Below, piece after piece: positions 6,521 to 9,968 of a stretch of 9,968 bases of DNA. The notes beneath the pieces are model-generated. The model saw only the letters and a list, made by a program, of their open reading frames with translations, was not told the DNA's origin and did not search any database. Position numbers and translations under genes: made by a program. How positions within the stretch are numbered: the stretch's first letter is position 1; each line of letters starts with the position of its first letter. The DNA comes from an uncultured Erysipelotrichaceae bacterium (GTDB lineage Bacteria; Bacillota_I; Bacilli_A; Erysipelotrichales; Coprobacillaceae): contig CAJUOS010000062.1 in the NCBI GenBank assembly GCA_910588075.1, positions 1 to 9,968 on the forward strand. The letters are read 5' to 3'.

Positions 6521-6549
6521 TTGAAAAAGGATATTGATTAGATTATACT
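6521..6549 (+). promoter_or_regulatory. Sigma-A-type promoter of alr
   Basis: TTGAAA (6521-6526), a 17-bp spacer and TATACT (6544-6549) form a good vegetative promoter. Transcription would start near 6556, which rules out the TTG at 6557 as start codon and supports ATG 6575. Confidence 0.8.
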
Positions 6550-6562
6550 TAAAATATTGAAA

Positions 6563-6569
6563 AGAGGTG
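6563..6569 (+). promoter_or_regulatory. Ribosome binding site that fixes the alr start
   Basis: AGAGGTG lies 5 nt before ATG 6575. The in-frame TTG at 6557 has no ribosome binding site and falls at the predicted transcription start. Confidence 0.7.
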
Positions 6570-6574
6570 TTTCT

Positions 6575-7669
6575 ATGACTCAATATCGTGATACTTATGC
6601 ATTGATTCATTTGGATTATTTGGAAGATAATGTGAATACTTTATACCATAAAGTCCAAAAACCAATGATGGCAATTATTAAAGCTAATGCATATGGGCAT
6701 GGCTATCAACAAGTTGCGAGTGTGTTAAAAGATAATCCTGTTATTGCTATGTTTGGAGTGGCAACTTTAAAAGAAGCTATTGATTTAAGAAAAGCAGGAA
6801 TAGATAAAGATATATTGGTTTTAGGAGCAATTCCATTAGAAGATTTAGATATGGTTATAGATTATGATATCACTTTAACATTATATTCTCATGAATATAT
6901 GCAAGAGATTATTTATTTATATCATCATTATAAACCTGTTAAAGTGCATATTAAAATAGATACAGGAATGAATCGTTTAGGATTTAAAACAAAACAAGAA
7001 TTTGAGCATGTGCTATCTTCTTGTCCACCACATATTTTTCAAATTGATGGAGTATTTACACATTTTGCAACTGCTGATGATGAAATGCAAAATGAAGCGT
7101 ATGAGCAACAACTTCGTTTATTTGATGAAATGATTGGGCAACATCATTTTCAATATATTCATTGCCAAAATTCAGCTGCAATGATGTATCATAAGCATAC
7201 TTCATCAAATATGACAAGAATTGGTATTGCTATGTATGGTGTTGATCCAGCTGGGGAAGAATGTGATTCTTTAAAGCAAGTGATGTCTTTATATACAAAA
7301 GTTGCTATGATTAAACATATTAAAAAAGGAGAATATGTGGGGTATGGATACACATATCAAGCTTTGGAAGATGAATTTATAGCGACTTTACCAATTGGTT
7401 ATGCTGATGGTTTTATTCGTGCTAATCAAGGAAGAAATGTATATATTAATGGAAAAGAATATCCAATTGTTGGTAGAGTTTGTATGGATCAAATGATGAT
7501 AAAAGTGGATGAACGTGTTAAAGTGCATGATCAAGTAGAAATTTTTGGAGAACATATATCTTTATCAAGAATGGCTAAAGAGTTAAAAACAATACCATAT
7601 GAGATTACTTGTTTAGTGAGTGAAAGAGTAGAAAGAATTTATCAATATAAAGATAAAACAATTGAATAA
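6575..7669 (+). CDS. alr: Alanine racemase (PLP-dependent)
   Basis: The 364-residue cytosolic enzyme interconverts L- and D-alanine to supply peptidoglycan precursors. The PLP-binding Lys36 is in 'AIIKANAYGHG'. 'IKIDTGMNRLG' carries the Lys that is carbamylated in relatives and the Arg that contacts PLP. 'VGYGYTY' contains the catalytic Tyr, just before 'LPIGYADG', and 'GRVCMDQ' is the conserved Cys/Met-Asp loop from the partner subunit. Length and order match fold type III barrel plus beta-domain racemases (about 370-390 residues). The start is ATG 6575, not the longer TTG frame at 6557. It stands alone between two terminators, after the LolA-like gene; no mazEF pair follows, unlike the B. 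subtilis locus. Confidence 0.96.
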   Translation: MTQYRDTYALIHLDYLEDNVNTLYHKVQKPMMAIIKANAYGHGYQQVASVLKDNPVIAMFGVATLKEAIDLRKAGIDKDILVLGAIPLEDLDMVIDYDITLTLYSHEYMQEIIYLYHHYKPVKVHIKIDTGMNRLGFKTKQEFEHVLSSCPPHIFQIDGVFTHFATADDEMQNEAYEQQLRLFDEMIGQHHFQYIHCQNSAAMMYHKHTSSNMTRIGIAMYGVDPAGEECDSLKQVMSLYTKVAMIKHIKKGEYVGYGYTYQALEDEFIATLPIGYADGFIRANQGRNVYINGKEYPIVGRVCMDQMMIKVDERVKVHDQVEIFGEHISLSRMAKELKTIPYEITCLVSERVERIYQYKDKTIE

Positions 7670-7670
7670 T

Positions 7671-7707
7671 AAAAAGATCCTTAATTCTTGGTAAGTTAAG
7701 GATTTTT
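7671..7707 (+). terminator. Terminator of alr
   Basis: ATCCTTAA (7677-7684) pairs with TTAAGGAT (7696-7703), followed by five T. The loop contains a further CTT/AAG pairing. On the minus strand it is also followed by a T-run (plus A 7671-7675). Confidence 0.82.
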
Positions 7708-7743
7708 CAATAACAAATTAATTTGAGAAAGGGGGATTTTTAA

Positions 7744-8580
7744 ATGTTTTGTGATTACCATATACATACAAATTATAGTGATGATAGTCAATACTTAATG
7801 GAGGATCTTGTTTTAGATGCTTTAGAAATGAAAATGGATGAAATTTGTTTTACTGATCATGTTGATTATGGTATTAAGAAAGATTGGGATGAGGTAGAAG
7901 AAATTGAATATCGAGATGGAATGCCTTTTTTAAATGTTAATTATCCACAATATTTTCAAGAAATAAGTGATTTACAAATGAAATATCCAAACTTAGTTAT
8001 GAAAAAAGGGATGGAATTTGGAGTACAAGTTCATACCATTCCTCAATATAAAACATTATTTTCTAAATATCCTTTTGATTTTATTATTCTTTCTTGTCAT
8101 CAAGTGAATAATCAAGAATTTTGGACACAAGAATTTCAAGCAGGAAAGACTCAAAAAGAATATAATGAGAAATATTATCAAGAATTATTAGAAATTGTTA
8201 AAGAATATAAAGATTATAGTGTTTTAGGACATTTGGATTTAATAACAAGATATGATGAATTAGGAGTTTATGATTTTGAAAATATTAAAGAAATTATTAC
8301 TCAAATATTAAAGATTGTGATTGCAGATGGAAAAGGTATTGAAGTTAATACTTCATCACATCGTTATGGATTAAATGATTTAACACCATCAAGAGATATT
8401 CTTAAACTTTATAAGGAACTAGGTGGAAAAGTGATTACTATTGGTAGTGATACTCATAAACATGAACATTTAGGAGCTTATATATTAGAAACAAAGAAAG
8501 AATTAAAAAAATTAGGTTTTCAATATTATTGTACATTTGATCAAATGAAACCTATATTTCATCAATTAGATGAGCAATAA
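7744..8580 (+). CDS. PHP-family phosphatase, histidinol-phosphatase-like (HisK/HisJ type)
   Basis: The 278-residue protein has the PHP metal-site residues in order: H6-x-H8 (DYHIHTNYSDD), H39 (FTDHVDYG), E91 (KGMEFGVQ), H119 (LSCHQVNN), H163 (VLGHLDLITRY) and D236-x-H238 (GSDTHKHEHLG). This is the pattern of trinuclear-metal PHP phosphoesterases of the HisJ family (about 260-280 residues), which hydrolyse L-histidinol phosphate in histidine synthesis. No his gene is adjacent, and many stand-alone paralogues act on other phosphate esters, so the substrate is uncertain. AGGGGG lies about 8 nt before ATG. No good promoter is seen in the 36 bp after the alr terminator, so it may depend on read-through. 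Its end runs into the structured spacer at 8586. Confidence 0.85.
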   Translation: MFCDYHIHTNYSDDSQYLMEDLVLDALEMKMDEICFTDHVDYGIKKDWDEVEEIEYRDGMPFLNVNYPQYFQEISDLQMKYPNLVMKKGMEFGVQVHTIPQYKTLFSKYPFDFIILSCHQVNNQEFWTQEFQAGKTQKEYNEKYYQELLEIVKEYKDYSVLGHLDLITRYDELGVYDFENIKEIITQILKIVIADGKGIEVNTSSHRYGLNDLTPSRDILKLYKELGGKVITIGSDTHKHEHLGAYILETKKELKKLGFQYYCTFDQMKPIFHQLDEQ

Positions 8581-8657
8581 AAAAAGCCACTCGATTGAAA
8601 TGAAATCCAAAAGTTAAACTTATAACTGAAAGGGTTCATTACAAATGAGTGGTTCTT
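8581..8657. terminator. Bidirectional terminator containing a long three-tier hairpin
   Basis: The outer stem GCCACTC (8586-8592) pairs with GAGTGGT (8647-8653), with one G-T pair. The middle stem ATGAAATCC (8600-8608) pairs with GGGTTCAT (8632-8639), with one bulged A. The inner stem AGTTA (8612-8616) pairs with TAACT (8623-8627). Plus-strand transcripts end in TTCTTTT after the stem; minus-strand transcripts end in a seven-T run (plus A 8579-8585). It separates two convergent genes. The long arm is unusual for a terminator. Confidence 0.65.
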
Positions 8658-9086
8658 TTATTTATAATTTTCTTTAACAAAATCATATAAAGAATAGTAT
8701 TGCATTGCACCTTCTTTTTTAGCAGCAACTTTACCATCTTTAATAACAAGAGTAGCTGGATATGATACATTTGTTTTCAATGTTTTTTCTACATAACTAT
8801 CAAATTTATCATTTTGGCTTGAATCAACATAATATAATGGAATATCTCTATTTTGTGTTGTATACTTTGTCATAATTTCTTGATAACCAAGGACAGTTGC
8901 ATCAGCAGAATTTCCAAGAACAACAACAAAACTTTCTTTATCTTTTACCATTTCTGTTAATTCTGATTCTTTAATTGTTTTAAAATCTTTAAATGTTATT
9001 TGACGATAAGTAAATAAAGCTAAAAATATAACCAGAACAATTCCAAAAACACTAATTTCTCTAGCAAATTTTTTAATAAATTCCAT
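8658..9086 (-). CDS. Membrane-anchored thioredoxin-fold-like protein without cysteines
   Basis: The 142-residue product has one transmembrane helix at about 11-27 (ISVFGIVLVIFLALFTY), then an extracytoplasmic domain of about 110 residues that reads like a thioredoxin fold. Strand 'ESFVVVLGNSADAT' (51-64) is followed by a helix, then 'IPLYYVDSS', and 'YPATLVIKDGKV' with Pro110 at the cis-proline place. The position of CxxC is taken by Asn-Ser-Ala-Asp-Ala-Thr, and the protein has no Cys at all, so it cannot act as a disulfide reductase. It resembles bacteriocin transport accessory-type proteins, but no bacteriocin gene is near. The start at 9086 is chosen because AGGAGG lies 7 nt before it; the longer frame to 9140 would begin upstream of the promoter's -10. 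It is convergent with the PHP gene and divergent from ridA. Confidence 0.75.
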   Translation of the reverse strand: MEFIKKFAREISVFGIVLVIFLALFTYRQITFKDFKTIKESELTEMVKDKESFVVVLGNSADATVLGYQEIMTKYTTQNRDIPLYYVDSSQNDKFDSYVEKTLKTNVSYPATLVIKDGKVAAKKEGAMQYYSLYDFVKENYK

Positions 9087-9093
9087 GATAATG

Positions 9094-9099
9094 CCTCCT
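9094..9099 (-). promoter_or_regulatory. Ribosome binding site that fixes the start at 9086
   Basis: AGGAGG on the minus strand lies 7 nt before ATG 9086. No comparable site precedes the upstream in-frame starts. Confidence 0.75.
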
Positions 9100-9108
9100 A
9101 ATGCTCCT

Positions 9109-9137
9109 ATTTTAACAAATTTACTCATATAAAACAA
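9109..9137 (-). promoter_or_regulatory. Extended -10 promoter of the Cys-less thioredoxin-like gene
   Basis: On the minus strand TGT-TAAAAT (plus 9109-9117) forms an extended -10, with TTGTTT (plus 9132-9137) 17 bp upstream as a weak -35. The leader would be very short, with the ribosome binding site near its 5' end. Confidence 0.5.
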
Positions 9138-9157
9138 CAATAATATTATGTGAAAAC

Positions 9158-9187
9158 TTGGATATTCTCATCATTCTTTGTTATAAT
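9158..9187 (+). promoter_or_regulatory. Promoter of ridA
   Basis: TTGGAT (9158-9163), an 18-bp spacer and TATAAT (9182-9187), preceded by TGT, give a perfect extended -10. It rules out translation from upstream in-frame ATGs at 9150 and 9189, and fits the start at 9210. Confidence 0.8.
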
Positions 9188-9209
9188 GTGGAAAAGGAGG
9201 GAAATGATA

Positions 9210-9584
9210 ATGAAAAATATTGTAAAAACTGATAAAGCACCAGGGGCAATTGGACCATATAGTCAAGGTATTGATATAGGAAATATGATTTTCTTTTCTG
9301 GTCAAATTCCACTTCATCCACAAACTGGAGAAATGCCTGAAGGAATTGAAGCCCAAGCAAAACAAGCTTTAGAAAATGTTAAAGGATTATTAGAAAGTCA
9401 AGGTTTAGATTTTTCAAATGTAGTCAAAACAACAGTTTTTCTAGATAGTATGAATGATTTTAACATAGTCAACGAAATTTATGCACAATATTTTGTTGAA
9501 CCTTACCCTGCAAGAAGTGCCGTTGAAGTTGCGAAACTTCCAAAAGGAGCACTTGTAGAGGTAGAAGTTATTGCTGTTAAATAA
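9210..9584 (+). CDS. ridA: RidA family 2-iminobutanoate/2-iminopropanoate deaminase
   Basis: The 124-residue cytosolic protein hydrolyses reactive enamine/imine intermediates released by PLP enzymes such as threonine dehydratase, protecting other PLP enzymes. It has the full YjgF/YER057c/UK114 pattern: 'AIGPYSQG' (Tyr17), 'IFFSGQIPL', 'VVKTTVFL', 'MNDFNIVNEIYAQYF' (Asn85), 'YPARSAVEVAKLPKGALVEVE' with the substrate-carboxylate Arg102 and Glu117. The usual Cys near the active site of E. coli RidA is Ala104 here, as in many homologues. Length equals the family norm. The start is ATG 9210, 9 nt after AGGAGG (9195-9200); the ATG at 9204 is only 3 nt from it. The neighbouring PLP enzyme Alr is 1.5 kb away, which may be chance. 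Confidence 0.95.
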   Translation: MKNIVKTDKAPGAIGPYSQGIDIGNMIFFSGQIPLHPQTGEMPEGIEAQAKQALENVKGLLESQGLDFSNVVKTTVFLDSMNDFNIVNEIYAQYFVEPYPARSAVEVAKLPKGALVEVEVIAVK

Positions 9585-9912
9585 TAAAACTCTTATAATG
9601 GTTGAAAGTGAAAAAGAATATCTTCGTTTACATTATGCAGATGGACACTATGAGATTGTTCCTGGAAAGATTCGTAACTACATTATTAAAAATAAAAAAG
9701 GATACAAGAATCCAATAGATATTAACAATCATTTGTTATATCCAACAAAGAATATTCATGATGTTTCATGCAAATGGGTTAATTTAGAAGTTTATGAAGA
9801 AATCAATCATTATTATGTATTTTTATTAGAATGTTATGGCATAGAACATCAAGTATGTAAGATGTACTTGAAACATAAAAAAGATTTATTAAAGCAAAGA
9901 AAGGAGTCTTGA
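9571..9912 (+). CDS. Unrecognised small basic protein after ridA, start uncertain (TTG 9571 or ATG 9598)
   Basis: I do not recognise this family. From TTG 9571 it is 113 residues and overlaps the ridA end by 14 bp; from ATG 9598 it is 104. It is soluble, rich in Tyr, Lys and His, and ends in a basic stretch (YLKHKKDLLKQRKES). AGAGG (9557-9561) lies 9 nt before the TTG and would give coupling to ridA, while ATG 9598 has no ribosome binding site. The beginning 'LIMVESEKEYLRLHYADGHY' resembles the first strands of LytTR DNA-binding domains ('IIYIES...Y..i...dG'), but the rest does not obviously match, so no function is assigned. If that strand is real, it favours the TTG start. The even codon use across the whole frame suggests a real gene. 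Confidence 0.62.
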   Translation: MLLNNKTLIMVESEKEYLRLHYADGHYEIVPGKIRNYIIKNKKGYKNPIDINNHLLYPTKNIHDVSCKWVNLEVYEEINHYYVFLLECYGIEHQVCKMYLKHKKDLLKQRKES

Positions 9913-9917
9913 GCCAA

Positions 9918-9938
9918 TGTCATTAAGTTAAGATGACA
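9918..9938. repeat. Small inverted repeat after the last gene
   Basis: TGTCAT (9918-9923) and ATGACA (9933-9938) are separated by 9 bp. There is no T-run behind it, so it is not a typical terminator. It may be chance. Confidence 0.35.
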
Positions 9939-9968
9939 ATATTTGAACCAGAAGTTTATATCAAATAG

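Noticed and set aside
6557..6574. TTG start adding six residues to alr
   Set aside because: It falls at the predicted transcription start and has no ribosome binding site; ATG 6575 has AGAGGTG 5 nt upstream.
8586..8653. tRNA or T-box riboswitch in the 8.6-kb spacer
   Set aside because: The stems nest in one arm rather than forming a cloverleaf, and there is no anticodon arm, T-loop or T-box sequence. A terminator with an expanded arm explains it better.
9171..9365. Minus-strand open frame over the ridA start
   Set aside because: It is antisense to ridA, whose promoter, ribosome binding site and motifs are clear.

Overview
The window is a compact, strongly AT-rich stretch of what looks like a Bacillota (Firmicutes) chromosome. 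The small genes, clear AGGAGG-type ribosome binding sites, vegetative TTGnnn-17-TATAAT promoters, hairpin plus T-run terminators and Lys/Asn/Ile-rich proteins suggest a gut Erysipelotrichia relative (Coprobacillaceae type). That placement is an inference from style; no marker gene proves it. No mobile element, rRNA, tRNA or CRISPR array is visible, and codon and base use look uniform throughout.

Layout, left to right. Positions 2-214 hold the 3' end of an RDD-family membrane protein, followed by a MurR/RpiR-type regulator (262-1053) with its own terminator. On the minus strand a three-gene operon runs from 2896 down to 1154: an unrecognised 121-residue protein, a short NfeD (NfeD1b type) and a paraslipin-type SPFH protein, with a strong promoter at 2918-2946 and a terminator at 1117-1144. 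A divergent promoter at about 2981-3009 starts a four-gene plus-strand operon: two tandem paralogous CxxC lipoproteins with thioredoxin-like features (3030-3464, 3461-3883), deoD-type purine nucleoside phosphorylase (3898-4599) and a HAD subfamily IB phosphatase (4599-5201). These genes overlap or almost touch. The operon ends in a 12-bp hairpin shared with a convergent DUF378 gene (5223-5420).

Next are a membrane-anchored LolA/YdcC-like protein (5513-6499) and alanine racemase (6575-7669), each with its own terminator. The pair matches the ydcC-alr gene order I recall from Bacillus subtilis. A PHP-family histidinol-phosphatase-like hydrolase (7744-8580) follows. A long three-tier hairpin (8586-8653) separates it from a convergent, membrane-anchored, cysteine-free thioredoxin-fold-like protein (8658-9086). 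A divergent promoter drives ridA (9210-9584), followed by an unrecognised small basic protein (9571 or 9598 to 9912).

Functionally this is mostly housekeeping: membrane quality control (NfeD/SPFH), purine salvage (DeoD), D-alanine supply for the wall (Alr), enamine/imine detoxification (RidA) and extracytoplasmic thiol chemistry (the two CxxC lipoproteins). I see no convincing new defence or mobile system. The most distinctive items are the tandem CxxC lipoproteins fused into a purine-salvage operon, the unknown first gene of the NfeD/SPFH operon, the Cys-less thioredoxin-like protein, and the structured spacer at 8586-8653. Four starts were moved downstream of the longest reading frame on the basis of ribosome binding sites and promoters: 3030, 6575, 9086 and 9210.
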